In this document: positions 18,686-27,706 of the stretch, one piece after another
Layout of the letters: every line of letters starts with the position of its first letter
Numbering within the stretch: position 1 is the stretch's first letter
From: Nitrosospira multiformis
GTDB lineage: Bacteria; Pseudomonadota; Gammaproteobacteria; Burkholderiales; Nitrosomonadaceae
NCBI RefSeq assembly: GCF_900103165.1
Contig: NZ_FNKY01000001.1
Span: forward strand, 806,001 to 870,000
Length of the DNA stretch: 64,000 nt
Direction of reading: 5' to 3'
Position numbers and translations under genes: made by a program
Notes under the pieces: model-generated
The model's input: only the letters and a program-made list of their open reading frames with translations
Databases searched by the model: none
Told to the model about the DNA's origin: nothing

Positions 18686-19081
18686 TAATAAGCCGCCGGT
18701 TTCATTGGACGATTCATCGATTCTCAGCGGAAAGCCAACGAATATATATTCCCCAGCGTGAGTTTGTTACAGGAAGATACCCCTGTCAATCGGCTGCTGC
18801 GCTGGCACTATCAATTCCTTCGCTATAAATCCGGTTGAGGATGAAGTGCGGTCAGCGGAGTGGGTGTGTTGCGCGGCGGGGATGCGGAAAGAGAAAGATC
18901 GAGTATACAATTTAAGCTTGGCAAGGACCGTGGCTACCTATACTGTACGAAAGAGAAGTTCAACACTGCGCGGATATGCGGGAAGAGCAGCCCCGTGGGT
19001 TGTACTATAGTCTGTCTTCTTAATATGCACGTAATTTGGTATCCTACAGTCCCTTTATAAAACTATATGCGGCTGGACAAT
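18686..19081. other. Divergent gap between dapF and metK, no gene
   Basis: About 400 bp without a convincing gene. A 66-codon frame at 18860-19060 has no family features and is probably chance. I looked for a SAM riboswitch before metK and did not find the conserved core of the known SAM classes. Promoters for both flanking genes must be here; several TATA-like hexamers occur near 19004-19050, but none has a well-spaced -35 box. Confidence 0.4.
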
Positions 19082-20263
19082 ATGAGTGAATATCTTTTTA
19101 CCTCCGAATCCGTGTCTGAAGGTCATCCCGACAAGGTGGCCGATCAGATTTCCGACTCAATCCTGGATGCCATCCTGGCCCAGGATGCCAATGCCCGAGT
19201 AGCTTGCGAGACCCTGTGCAGCACGGGTCTGATCGTTATGTCGGGTGAAATTACCACTGAAGCCAACGTCGATTATATGCAAGTCGCGCGCGCGGCCGTC
19301 AAGCGTATCGGTTACAACAGCTCCGATATCGGATTTGACTATCATACTTGTGCTGTATTGACTGCCTTCAACAAACAGTCCGCTGATATTGCGCAAGGGG
19401 TAAATCGCACCAAAGAAGAAGAAATGGATCAGGGGGCGGGCGATCAGGGATTGATGTTTGGCTACGCATGCGACGAGACGCCGCAACTGATGCCGATGCC
19501 GATTTACTATGCTCATCGCCTGATGGAACGGCAAGCAGAACTGAGAAAAGATGGGCGTCTGCCATGGCTGCGTCCGGATGCCAAGTCGCAGGTGTCAGTG
19601 CGCTATCTGAACGGGAAGCCGCAACGCATCGAAACTGTGGTGATATCCACCCAGCACAATCCGGACATTCCCCACGCGGAACTGAGTGAAGCGGTCATCG
19701 AGGAAATCATTAAACCGGTACTTCCGAAAGATATGCTGAATAGCCAGACCCGTTACCTGGTCAACCCTACCGGCCGCTTCGTCGTGGGGGGACCGATGGG
19801 CGACTGCGGATTGACTGGCCGCAAGATTATCGTCGACAGCTATGGTGGGACAGCCCATCATGGCGGCGGCGCTTTCTCAGGTAAGGATCCCTCCAAGGTG
19901 GATCGCTCCGCGGCCTATGCCGGGCGTTATGTAGCCAAGAATATCGTTGCCGCAGGGATCGCCAGCAGGTGCGAAGTACAGATAGCCTATGCTATTGGTG
20001 TGGCGCGCCCGGTTTCGCTAATGGTTGATACTTACGGAACCGGCAAAATTTCCGACGATAAAATCGTCAAGCTGATCGAACGGCATTTCGATTTGCGTCC
20101 GCGTGCTATTATTCATACGCTCAATCTGCTGCGGCCAATTTACCAGAAAACAGCTGCCTATGGCCACTTTGGTCGGGATGAACCGGAATTCACCTGGGAG
20201 GCTACCGACAAAGCCGCGCAACTTCGCACCGATGCGGGGATCGAGATAGCGGTTGAAGCATAA
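19082..20263 (+). CDS. metK: S-adenosylmethionine synthetase
   Basis: MetK makes SAM from methionine and ATP. From the ATG at 19082 the protein is 393 residues, beginning with the canonical [21 protein letters not shown]. The ATP-binding [12 protein letters not shown] hexapeptide region (about residue 120) and the phosphate loop [19 protein letters not shown] (about 260-280) are both present. An in-frame ATG at 19067 would add five residues (MRLDN), which are not part of the conserved N-terminus. It opens the methyl-cycle block: metK, SAH riboswitch, ahcY, metF. Confidence 0.97.
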   Translation: MSEYLFTSESVSEGHPDKVADQISDSILDAILAQDANARVACETLCSTGLIVMSGEITTEANVDYMQVARAAVKRIGYNSSDIGFDYHTCAVLTAFNKQSADIAQGVNRTKEEEMDQGAGDQGLMFGYACDETPQLMPMPIYYAHRLMERQAELRKDGRLPWLRPDAKSQVSVRYLNGKPQRIETVVISTQHNPDIPHAELSEAVIEEIIKPVLPKDMLNSQTRYLVNPTGRFVVGGPMGDCGLTGRKIIVDSYGGTAHHGGGAFSGKDPSKVDRSAAYAGRYVAKNIVAAGIASRCEVQIAYAIGVARPVSLMVDTYGTGKISDDKIVKLIERHFDLRPRAIIHTLNLLRPIYQKTAAYGHFGRDEPEFTWEATDKAAQLRTDAGIEIAVEA

Positions 20264-20288
20264 GCAATAGGTTCACGTCAGTTTAAAT

Positions 20289-20365
20289 CCCTCCCCGGTT
20301 GAGGAGCGCTGCAGCGGGCAGAGTCCCGTGAGGCTCGGCGGGGGAGGATCGCAATAACGGCGCTC
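20289..20365 (+). promoter_or_regulatory. SAH riboswitch upstream of ahcY
   Basis: The leader shows the conserved core of the S-adenosylhomocysteine riboswitch: GAGGAGCGCTGC at 20301-20312, AGGCTCGG at 20331-20338 and AACGGCGCTC at 20356-20365. GAGCGC (20304-20309) can pair exactly with GCGCTC (20360-20365), the known pseudoknot. An outer stem forms between CCTCCCC (20290-20296) and the GGGGGAGG around 20340-20347. The ahcY ribosome-binding site AGGAG (20377-20381) is just downstream. In the known family SAH binding raises ahcY expression; that sign is inferred here from the family. Confidence 0.92.
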
Positions 20366-20389
20366 GTTCATTTTTCAGGAGATTATTCC

Positions 20390-21859
20390 ATGAACGCTGT
20401 GCTCAGTCCATCTACACCTATACCCGCTTCTACGCTTACCAATAGCGAATTTACCGATTATAAAGTCGCCGATATGTCCCTGGCGGGATGGGGGCGCAAG
20501 GAAATAGCCATCGCCGAAACCGAAATGCCCGGTCTGATGGCGCTACGTGAAGAGTATGCCGATGCGAAACCTCTGGCAGGTGCGCGTATTGCCGGTTCCC
20601 TCCATATGACTATTCAGACGGCGGTACTGATCGAGACCCTGATCAGGTTGGGTGCGGAAGTGCGCTGGGCTTCGTGCAATATTTTTTCCACCCAGGATCA
20701 TGCAGCGGCGGCGATCGCAGCGGAAGGCATTCCGGTGTTTGCCTACAAGGGTGAGTCGCTGGATGACTATTGGGAATATACCCACCGTATCTTTGAATGG
20801 TCCGGTGACGGGAAATCGAGTGTGAACAGTACGCCCAATATGATTCTGGACGATGGTGGCGATGCAACGCTGCTGATCATTCTCGGCAGCAGGGCGGAAA
20901 AAGACCCGTCGGTCATCGCTAATCCCGCCAATGAAGAAGAACACGCATTGTTCGCGGCAATCCGGAAAAGGCTGGATACTCAGCCTGGCTGGTATTCCAG
21001 CAGACTCGCCAATATTCGTGGTGTGACGGAGGAAACCACTACTGGCGTTCACCGTTTGTACGAAATGCAAAAGAAAGGCGAACTGCCATTTCCGGCATTC
21101 AACGTCAACGATTCGGTCACCAAGTCCAAGTTCGATAATCTTTATGGTTGCCGTGAGTCGCTGGTGGACGGTATCAAGCGTGCTACCGATGTAATGATTG
21201 CCGGCAAGATTGCGCTGGTGTGTGGCTATGGGGATGTGGGTAAAGGCTGCGCTCAATCCCTGCGTGGTTTGGGGGCGACCGTGTGGATTACCGAGATTGA
21301 TCCGATTTGCGCGCTGCAAGCCGCCATGGAAGGTTATCGTGTCGTCACCATGGACGAAGTTTGCGATCAGGCTGACATTTTCGTTACTGCCACGGGCAAT
21401 CTGCGCGTCATTACCCATGATCACATGCTGAGAATGAAAGACCAGGCCATCGTTTGCAATATCGGCCATTTCGATTCTGAAATAGACATTGCCTCCGTCC
21501 AGAAATACCAATGGGAAAACATCAAGCCGCAAGTGGATCATGTCATTTTCCCAACAGGCCGGCGTATTATCGTGTTGGCGCAGGGACGTCTGGTGAATCT
21601 GGGTTGCGCCACCGGCCACCCCTCATTTGTCATGTCCAGTTCATTTACCAATCAAGTGCTCGCACAAATGGAGCTTTGGCAAAATGGCGCCAACTACCAA
21701 AAGAATGTCTATGTGCTGCCCAAGCACCTGGATGAAAAGGTGGCGCGACTGCACATCAAGAAGCTGGGAGTCAGACTTACCGAACTGACTGACGAACAGG
21801 CAAAATACTTGAATCTGGATAAAAACGGACCCTATAAGCCGGCAATGTACCGGTATTGA
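20390..21859 (+). CDS. ahcY: Adenosylhomocysteinase (SAH hydrolase)
   Basis: AhcY splits SAH, a potent methyltransferase inhibitor, into adenosine and homocysteine with a tightly bound NAD. The 489-residue protein is the long bacterial form with the roughly 40-residue insert (around residues 160-210: [20 protein letters not shown]). Seen motifs are [35 protein letters not shown], the catalytic [20 protein letters not shown], the NAD-binding [20 protein letters not shown] and the C-terminal [19 protein letters not shown] lies 8-9 bases before the ATG. Its expression should follow the SAH riboswitch. metF comes next, closing the homocysteine remethylation route. Confidence 0.98.
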   Translation: MNAVLSPSTPIPASTLTNSEFTDYKVADMSLAGWGRKEIAIAETEMPGLMALREEYADAKPLAGARIAGSLHMTIQTAVLIETLIRLGAEVRWASCNIFSTQDHAAAAIAAEGIPVFAYKGESLDDYWEYTHRIFEWSGDGKSSVNSTPNMILDDGGDATLLIILGSRAEKDPSVIANPANEEEHALFAAIRKRLDTQPGWYSSRLANIRGVTEETTTGVHRLYEMQKKGELPFPAFNVNDSVTKSKFDNLYGCRESLVDGIKRATDVMIAGKIALVCGYGDVGKGCAQSLRGLGATVWITEIDPICALQAAMEGYRVVTMDEVCDQADIFVTATGNLRVITHDHMLRMKDQAIVCNIGHFDSEIDIASVQKYQWENIKPQVDHVIFPTGRRIIVLAQGRLVNLGCATGHPSFVMSSSFTNQVLAQMELWQNGANYQKNVYVLPKHLDEKVARLHIKKLGVRLTELTDEQAKYLNLDKNGPYKPAMYRY

Positions 21860-21878
21860 TTTTAGGGCAAAATCGCGC

Positions 21879-21902
21879 GCCCCTGCTGGCAAGCAGGGGC
21901 TT
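21879..21902 (+). terminator. Hairpin after ahcY, probable weak terminator
   Basis: GCCCCTGCT and AGCAGGGGC form a perfect 9-bp stem with a GGCA loop, 20 bases after the ahcY stop. The following TTATCCGGTTTT is only partly T-rich, so termination may be incomplete and allow read-through into metF. Confidence 0.55.
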
Positions 21903-22010
21903 ATCCGGTTTTCTGGGTTATGAAGCGTACGGAGCTGATGAGGGATAGATAATCTCTATCTTTCACCTTTTATCATCTCTATGTCTTTGCATCGCCGCAA
22001 CTGACAAACA

Positions 22011-22856
22011 ATGGAATCACAAAAAAAATTCGCTCCCACTTTCAGTTTCGAGTTTTTCCCACCGCAAACGCGGGAGGGGATAGAGAAGCTGCGTGCTACG
22101 CGCAAACAATTGGCGCAACTTAACCCAAAGTTTTTTTCGGTGACATTTGGCGCGGGAGGTTCGACCCGGGACCGCACCCTTGAAACAGTGCTGGAAATTC
22201 AGGCGGAAGGATATGCGGCCGCCCCCCATCTTTCCTGCATCGGTTCGACCAGAGAGAATATTCGTACCATGTTGCAAAAATATCGAGACGGGGGTATTCG
22301 TCATATTGTCGCCTTGCGTGGCGACTTGCCCTCAGGCATGGCGCAGTGGGGAGAATTTCGCTACGCAGATGAACTGGTGAGCTTCATCCGTAAGGAATTT
22401 GGTAATGCGTTTCATATCGAAGTGGCTTCATATCCGGAATGTCATCCTCAGGCGGACTCGGCACAGGATGACTTGCTGAACTTCAAGCGCAAGGTGGAGG
22501 CAGGAGCGGATTCCGTTATCACCCAGTATTTCTACAATGCCGATGCCTACTTCAATTTCATTGAAGCGTGTGAAGAGATGGGTATCGGCGTTCCAATCGT
22601 GCCCGGTATCATGCCAATCAATAAATTTTCCCAGCTGGCGAGATTCTCGGATTCCTGCGGTGCGGAGATCCCGCGCTGGATCAGGAAAAAACTGGAAGGA
22701 TATGGAGATGACAGTGCATCAATACGCGCGTTCGGGCTGGATGTCGTGACCGACTTATGCGACAGGCTGCTTAGCGCAGGCGCGCCGGGATTGCACTTTT
22801 ATACGTTGAATTCAGCGGGGTTGACAACTACCATCTGGCAACGCTTGGGATTGTAA
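22011..22856 (+). CDS. metF: Methylenetetrahydrofolate reductase
   Basis: MetF reduces 5,10-methylene-THF to 5-methyl-THF, the methyl donor for methionine synthase. The 281-residue FAD-dependent TIM barrel shows TFSFEFFPPQTREGIEKL at the N-terminus, the FFSVTFGAGGSTRDRT motif, RHIVALRGDLPSG, EVASYPECHPQ and DSVITQYFYNADAYFNFIE, with PGIMPINKFSQLARFSDSCG toward the C-terminus. It lies 151 bp after ahcY in the methyl-cycle block and is convergent with the aminotransferase gene. Confidence 0.97.
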   Translation: MESQKKFAPTFSFEFFPPQTREGIEKLRATRKQLAQLNPKFFSVTFGAGGSTRDRTLETVLEIQAEGYAAAPHLSCIGSTRENIRTMLQKYRDGGIRHIVALRGDLPSGMAQWGEFRYADELVSFIRKEFGNAFHIEVASYPECHPQADSAQDDLLNFKRKVEAGADSVITQYFYNADAYFNFIEACEEMGIGVPIVPGIMPINKFSQLARFSDSCGAEIPRWIRKKLEGYGDDSASIRAFGLDVVTDLCDRLLSAGAPGLHFYTLNSAGLTTTIWQRLGL

Positions 22857-22879
22857 CGCCAAATTGAGCAGACAACATC

Positions 22880-22907
22880 TCTCCCTCTTATTGCGTAGGG
22901 AGGGAGA
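22880..22907. terminator. Stem-loop between convergent metF and aminotransferase
   Basis: TCTCCCTC (22880-22887) pairs exactly with GAGGGAGA (22900-22907) around a 12-base loop. It sits between two convergent genes, but no clear T-run follows, so a terminator role is only suggested by position. Confidence 0.35.
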
Positions 22908-22936
22908 AATGGGTCTGTCTGGCCTGGTATTATTAA

Positions 22937-24187
22937 TCAAGCCACCGCTACAGCTTTTACCGGAGCGGCCTGCCGAGGCAGGGGATTGGCCGCATAAGCG
23001 TAATGCGCCGCCGACTCGGCTGTACCGTATTCAATTTTCTTACCCATGTCAGAGAATACCGTTTCCAGCGCGTTCAGGCATAGCATCACGTTTTCCATTT
23101 TGCTCGAGTAGCCCATCAGACCGAAACGCCAGATCTTTCCGGCGAGGTCGCCCAGCCCCGCGCCGATTTCCAGACTATAATCTGCGAGCAACCGGCGGCG
23201 TACTTCCTTCTCATCGATGCCGTCCGGCACGTAGACCGAATTGAGCTGGGGCAGGCGGGATTTCTCTTCCACCAGATACTCGATACCGAGCGTTTCCAGC
23301 CCCGCTTTCAGCGCCGTGTGGTTACGCTGATGACGCGCCCAGGAATGTTCCAGCCCTTCCTCATACAGCATGACCAGAGCCTCATGCAATGCATAGAGCG
23401 CATTGGTGGGAGCGGTGTGATGGTAAGTGCGGGTGGTGCCCCAGTAACCGAGCAACAGGTTCAAATCCATAAACCAGCTTTGTACTTTACCCTTGCGATT
23501 CTTGACCAGTTCCACCACACGCTCCGAAAAGCTTACAGGCGATAAACCTGGCGGGCATGACAGGCATTTCTGGCTGCCGGAATAAATGGCGTCGATCTTC
23601 CATTCGTCAACCTTGAGGGGGGAACCGGCCAGCGAGGTGACGGTATCCACAATGGTGAGGCAATTATGGCGATGCGCAATTTCGCATAGTAATTTCGCAT
23701 CCGACAGCGCGCCGGTGGATGTTTCAGCATGAACGAAAGCAACGATCTTCGTATCGGGATTCTGTTTCAGTGCATCTTCCACTTTTTGCGGATCAACCGG
23801 GGCTCCCCACTTGTCTTCCACCACCACTGCGATACCGCCGCAGCGTTGCACGTTCTCGATCATGCGCCCGCCAAATACGCCGTTGCGGCACACAATCACC
23901 TTATCGCCGGGGTTGACCATGTTGACGAAACACATTTCCATCCCGACCGAGCCCGGACCGGAAACCGGAAAAGTCAGTAAATTAGAGGTCTGAAAGGTAT
24001 AACGCAGCAGGCTCTTCAATTCCTCCATCATATCCGTGAACACCGGATCAAGGTGACCCAGTGTCGGGCGGGCCATGGCGGATAATACGCGGGGATGGGT
24101 ATCCGACGGTCCCGGCCCCATCAAAACACGTTGGGGGGGATAGAACGTGCTAACTTTTTTGGCGGGATAAAAATGTTTGGCGGTCAT
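22937..24187 (-). CDS. Serine/alanine-glyoxylate aminotransferase (class V, PLP)
   Basis: A 416-residue fold-type I PLP enzyme of the AGXT / serine-glyoxylate aminotransferase group, which turns glyoxylate into glycine. Visible are RVLMGPGPSDTHPRVLSAM, FPVSGPGSVGMEMCFVN (cofactor phosphate loop), HAETSTGAL, the DTVTSLAGSPLKVDEW aspartate region, and the PLP lysine in YSGSQKCLSCPPGLSPV. The C-terminal domain has LPQLNSVYVPDGIDEKEVRRRLL and GAGLGDLAGKIWRFGLMG. The alanine-rich C-terminus (about 395-416) extends past the usual end. In an autotroph this would fit salvage of 2-phosphoglycolate carbon; that is inference. It is transcribed alone. Confidence 0.93.
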   Translation of the reverse strand: MTAKHFYPAKKVSTFYPPQRVLMGPGPSDTHPRVLSAMARPTLGHLDPVFTDMMEELKSLLRYTFQTSNLLTFPVSGPGSVGMEMCFVNMVNPGDKVIVCRNGVFGGRMIENVQRCGGIAVVVEDKWGAPVDPQKVEDALKQNPDTKIVAFVHAETSTGALSDAKLLCEIAHRHNCLTIVDTVTSLAGSPLKVDEWKIDAIYSGSQKCLSCPPGLSPVSFSERVVELVKNRKGKVQSWFMDLNLLLGYWGTTRTYHHTAPTNALYALHEALVMLYEEGLEHSWARHQRNHTALKAGLETLGIEYLVEEKSRLPQLNSVYVPDGIDEKEVRRRLLADYSLEIGAGLGDLAGKIWRFGLMGYSSKMENVMLCLNALETVFSDMGKKIEYGTAESAAHYAYAANPLPRQAAPVKAVAVA

Positions 24188-24651
24188 GAATGATCCTGAT
24201 GTAGTGGTGAGCTGAATTGGTTGGAGAAGAATCTTGATTTTATCAAGTGACGGGAGATTTTGCTATCGGCAAATGAAGCCAGACCGGCATCGGTTTTTTT
24301 CCTAAACACAAAGGTGCGGGTCCGTGATGTAAAAAATTATTACAGGACATAGTGTTAAACTGAAAGATGCACGGTTAACAGCCGGATTTAGGTCCAAGCT
24401 TTGGTACTGCCGGGTTAATAAAAGGAATCGGACGTGGCGCTACCGGCCAACGCATGAAACTTGGTGTTTCTCGGCCATTCTGTTTACGCAAGATTTCTGG
24501 ATATGAGCTATGCTTAAAATGAAAGGACGGCATATTCCTGATGATCGATCAGGATTATCAACTTTTTATCAAGAGAGCTATGATACGGTAGTCATGGAAC
24601 ATCTTTCAGTTTGGTGCGTATGGCATATAGTCGTCTTGCAGGAGTATTTCT
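24188..24651. other. Divergent gap with a palindrome, no gene
   Basis: About 460 bp separate the aminotransferase from the transporter. No coding frame here shows family features. A perfect 7-bp inverted repeat, TCCTGAT / ATCAGGA around GATCG, lies at 24536-24554, directly before a possible promoter at 24555-24584. A T-run with TTTTTTTCC occurs near 24294. Confidence 0.4.
24555..24584 (+). promoter_or_regulatory. Possible promoter of the AI-2E family transporter
   Basis: TTATCA at 24555-24560 and TATGAT at 24579-24584 are separated by 18 bases, a moderate sigma-70 match about 70 bases before the start codon. A palindrome abuts its -35 side, where a regulator could bind. Confidence 0.3.
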
Positions 24652-25737
24652 TTGATTAAGAGGCCCGACCTTACCAGTAATTTGCTCAGCGTGCTCGTCA
24701 TCAGCCTGCTAATCGCGGGTAGTCTGTGGGTGATGGAGCCATTTTTGCCCGCGGCGATCTGGGCGACCATGATAGTCGTGGCAACGTGGCCGATCATGAT
24801 TATGGTGCAGCGGCGTTTGGGTGGGCGGCGGGGTCCAGCGGTGGCGGTAATGGTATTGGCCATGACAGTGATTATTGGACTGCCTTTAGCCATGGCGATC
24901 AGCACGATCATTGATAATGCCGTCAACGTGGCCAATCTGGTAAAAAACTTGCCGAACTATCATTTGCCGGTTCCACCAGACTGGTTGCGTGGCATTCCGC
25001 TAGTGGGCGAGCGCCTCTGGAATGAATGGCAAGCCATCTCGAATGCGGGTGCCGCCAGCCTTACCGACAAAATCCAGCCTTATGCCAGCAGAATTGCCAA
25101 CTGGGCGCTAAGCCAGATGAATAGTGTGGCCATGCTGTTTATTCACCTGCTACTCACTTTAATAGTTTCTGCTATTTTTTATGCCCGCGGTGAAATAGCA
25201 GTTGCCGGTGTCGCCCGCTTTGCCAGGCGTCTGGCTGGTCCACGCGGTGAGGATGCGGTTCAACTCGCCGGTCAATCCATTCGCGCCGTCGCATTAGGTA
25301 TCGTTTTCACCGCCATTGCTCAGTCGGCGCTGGGCGGCCTTGGCCTATGGACTGCCGGGGTGCCGTTTGCCGGTGTGCTGACTGCCATTATGCTGTTCTT
25401 TTGTATTATCCAGGTAGGCCCGGGCATACCATTACTGGGCGGGGTTATCTGGCTGTTTTATCAAGGCGATCAAACATGGGGTTTCATACTGCTGGTGTGG
25501 GCCATTCTTGTCGGCTTGATGGACAATGTCTTGCGCCCTGTCTTGATCAGACGGGGTGCCAATTTGCCGATACTTCTGATTCTGATAGGCGTGCTGGGTG
25601 GCATCCTTACCTTCGGCATCATTGGTCTGTTTATTGGTCCGGTCATTCTTGCGGTAACTTACACGCTGACGAATGCCTGGATCGCTGATGGAGAGGCGAA
25701 GGAAGCGGAGGCGGAACTGCCGCCGAGTAGCCTATGA
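24652..25737 (+). CDS. AI-2E family transporter (PerM/YdiK-like)
   Basis: A 361-residue multi-pass inner-membrane protein of the AI-2E transporter superfamily. About seven to eight hydrophobic segments are visible: two at the N-terminus (LLSVLVISLLIAGSLW and AAIWATMIVVATWPIMIM), one at AVAVMVLAMTVIIGLPLAM, and a C-terminal cluster with the FCIIQVGPGIPLLGGVIWLF region and the DNVLRPVLIRRGANLPILLILIG motif typical of the family. The transported substrate is unknown; members include sodium/proton antiporters and the autoinducer-2 exporter. The start is a TTG with GCAGGAG ten bases upstream. Confidence 0.88.
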   Translation: MIKRPDLTSNLLSVLVISLLIAGSLWVMEPFLPAAIWATMIVVATWPIMIMVQRRLGGRRGPAVAVMVLAMTVIIGLPLAMAISTIIDNAVNVANLVKNLPNYHLPVPPDWLRGIPLVGERLWNEWQAISNAGAASLTDKIQPYASRIANWALSQMNSVAMLFIHLLLTLIVSAIFYARGEIAVAGVARFARRLAGPRGEDAVQLAGQSIRAVALGIVFTAIAQSALGGLGLWTAGVPFAGVLTAIMLFFCIIQVGPGIPLLGGVIWLFYQGDQTWGFILLVWAILVGLMDNVLRPVLIRRGANLPILLILIGVLGGILTFGIIGLFIGPVILAVTYTLTNAWIADGEAKEAEAELPPSSL

Positions 25738-25780
25738 CCACTGCTCAGCAGTACCCGGGGCGAACCAAATATAAATTTCC

Positions 25781-25837
25781 TGCCGCTGACATGATCATAC
25801 GTCAACGTTAAAGAACATGTCCTTAACGTGTGGCAGG
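25781..25837. terminator. Stem-loop between convergent genes, possible terminator
   Basis: ACGTTAA (25805-25811) pairs with TTAACGT (25823-25829), and an outer CCTGCC / GGCAGG pair can extend the structure. It lies between the transporter and the convergent small orphan. There is no T-run, so the role is suggested by position only. Confidence 0.3.
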
Positions 25838-25910
25838 TTGTGTTCCCAAGACCTCCGAGTCAAACAGGCGGCTTGGATTAATTGGATGGCAAGGCGGCGG
25901 GAAATTACAG

Positions 25911-26195
25911 TTAATCCCCCTTTGCCTTTTCGTTTTCCAGCGCCTTGGCGGTAATTTCATGGTACATGTGTATCACTTGACAAACCAGGGGTTCGTATTC
26001 CGGATGCTTGCCGACCATCGTCCTGATGTTGGCGAATTCTCTAAAAATCGTTTCAAGGAATGTAATATCGAACTCATCGAGTAATCCACCTTGATCAATT
26101 CTTTCTTTGATTGCAAGCGCTCGTGGAAGCCTTTGCGTTTGGAATCTCTCCAGCAGAGCCAGTACGACCCCCTTTTCTTCCGTCGATTCATCCAT
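25911..26195 (-). CDS. Small uncharacterised protein, 94 aa
   Basis: I do not recognise this family. The 94-residue product is predicted soluble, mostly helical and acidic at the start (MDESTEEKG). Charged stretches alternate with hydrophobic ones (VVLALLERFQTQRLPRALAIKERI, DEFDITFLETIFREFANIRTMVGKH). The N-terminal half carries a DGGLLDEFD-like loop and the C-terminus a KALENEKAKGD tail. It has no signal peptide, membrane segment or cysteine pair. GAGGAGGATTAG lies just upstream of its ATG, a good ribosome-binding site, which supports a real gene. It is followed on the same strand, after 59 bp of upstream sequence, by nothing related; the RND operon ends just downstream. Confidence 0.65.
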   Translation of the reverse strand: MDESTEEKGVVLALLERFQTQRLPRALAIKERIDQGGLLDEFDITFLETIFREFANIRTMVGKHPEYEPLVCQVIHMYHEITAKALENEKAKGD

Positions 26196-26254
26196 GGTCT
26201 AATCCTCCTCGGTTGAATGAATTATCCTGAATCCTGAACTTTCTGAAACGTTCT

Positions 26255-27706
26255 TCAATTTTTGACTGGCACCGCTTGCTTCGATACCTGGTCGGCCTCG
26301 GCTACCCATCCCCCGCCAAGTACCATGTAGAGATTGATGAGTGAACCGAATACCGTGCCCTGAATTTGCGCGAAGCTGGTTTCGGCCTCGAACAGGCTGC
26401 GCTCGGAATCAAGCACCTCGATATAACTGGTATAGCCTTCGTCGTAGCGTAACCGAGCCATCTCGTTATAATCACGTAGCGCGTCGACCCGGCGACCCTG
26501 AGGAGTGAGCTGCTCACGTGTTTTCTGCACGGATATGAGTGCATCCTCCACTTCTTTAAATGCAACCAGGATTGCTTGCTCATACTGCAACAGTGCTTGT
26601 TGATGCCGTCCTTCAGCTTGCTTTACCTGGCCGGCGATACCGCCAGCGGTAAAAATCGGTATCGAAGTCATTACGCCAAAAGCGGCAATGCGCGCAGGAC
26701 TGGAAAACATGCCTGAAAGATGGTTGCTCGCTACGCCGAGTAGACCTGTCAGGGAAATTCTCGGCAAGTATAGTGCGCGCGCCGCGCCAATTTCCGCGTT
26801 GGCTGCGATCAATTTCTGTTCTGCTTGCTGAAGGTCAGGGCGGCGCACGAGCAATTCGGAGGGCAACCCTGCCGACACCACCGGCAGACTGAGTTCCTTG
26901 AGCTCCCTTCCGCGCGGGATCGGGCCGGGAGGACGGCCGAGCAACACCGAGAGTGCGTTTTCCTGCTGCGCGATCTGGGATTCAAGCGGGGGAATCGCAG
27001 CTGCGGCCACTTCGTATTGCGACCGGATTTGTGAAAGCTCCATCTGCGAAATGACGCCACCGGCAAAACGCAGCTCGAACACCTCCACCGATTGCGCACG
27101 GCTCACCGCCGTCCTTTTTGCGATATCGAGCTGCCGATCCAGCGCCAGCAGATTGATATAAGACGACGCGACCGAAGAGACAAGCGTCAATATGGTCGCA
27201 CGGCGACCTTCTTCCGAAGCAAGCAGCTGCGCACGCGCAGCCTCGCTCAGCCGTCGTATGCGCCCCCAGATATCGAGTTCCCAGCTCGCGTTGATCGATA
27301 CGGTGTAAAGATTCCATGATCGAGTGATATCGGATGCGAGGGGGGGAGGCAGCGTAAGCGAGTTGATATTGTTGTGCCTCGCGCCAACTTGTCCGCCAAT
27401 CTGCGGAAACAGTTCCGAGCGTGTGGCGCCGTAGTGGCCCTGAAATTCCATGATGCGCGCGGCGGCGACCCCTACGTTCTTGTTTTCCGCAAGCGCTGCC
27501 TTGATCAGATCGTTCATGACGGGATCCTGGAATTGCTCCCACCACATGGTATCGGCAATATCCTGTGTTTGCTTGTTGTCGAAACGGAATGTCTTCGGTA
27601 TCTCAGTTTCGGGGCGCCGGTAGTCAGGCCCAAACATGCAACCGCCAAGCATGAGCATGAGTGTCAGGCAGAGCAGGCGTGTACGCGAAAAGACGGGAGT
27701 CGGCAT
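26255..27706 (-). CDS. RND efflux outer-membrane lipoprotein (OprM/NodT family)
   Basis: This 483-residue protein is the outer-membrane channel of a tripartite RND pump. It begins with a lipoprotein signal peptide ending MLGGCMFGPDYRRPE, so the mature N-terminus is a lipidated cysteine as in OprM. The TolC-like duplicated helical-barrel repeats are seen as WWEQFQDPVMNDLIKAALAENKNV and RRPDLQQAEQKLIAANAEIGAARALYLPRISLTG, with LDSERSLFEAE in the second half. The start codon directly abuts the stop codon of the RND permease gene, so the three pump genes form one operon (adaptor, permease, channel). Confidence 0.95.
   Translation of the reverse strand: MPTPVFSRTRLLCLTLMLMLGGCMFGPDYRRPETEIPKTFRFDNKQTQDIADTMWWEQFQDPVMNDLIKAALAENKNVGVAAARIMEFQGHYGATRSELFPQIGGQVGARHNNINSLTLPPPLASDITRSWNLYTVSINASWELDIWGRIRRLSEAARAQLLASEEGRRATILTLVSSVASSYINLLALDRQLDIAKRTAVSRAQSVEVFELRFAGGVISQMELSQIRSQYEVAAAAIPPLESQIAQQENALSVLLGRPPGPIPRGRELKELSLPVVSAGLPSELLVRRPDLQQAEQKLIAANAEIGAARALYLPRISLTGLLGVASNHLSGMFSSPARIAAFGVMTSIPIFTAGGIAGQVKQAEGRHQQALLQYEQAILVAFKEVEDALISVQKTREQLTPQGRRVDALRDYNEMARLRYDEGYTSYIEVLDSERSLFEAETSFAQIQGTVFGSLINLYMVLGGGWVAEADQVSKQAVPVKN

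Noticed and set aside
18860-19060. 66-codon plus-strand frame in the dapF-metK gap
   Set aside because: No homology features or start signal; lies in a promoter region.
18686-19081. SAM riboswitch before metK
   Set aside because: I looked for the conserved cores of known SAM riboswitches and saw none.
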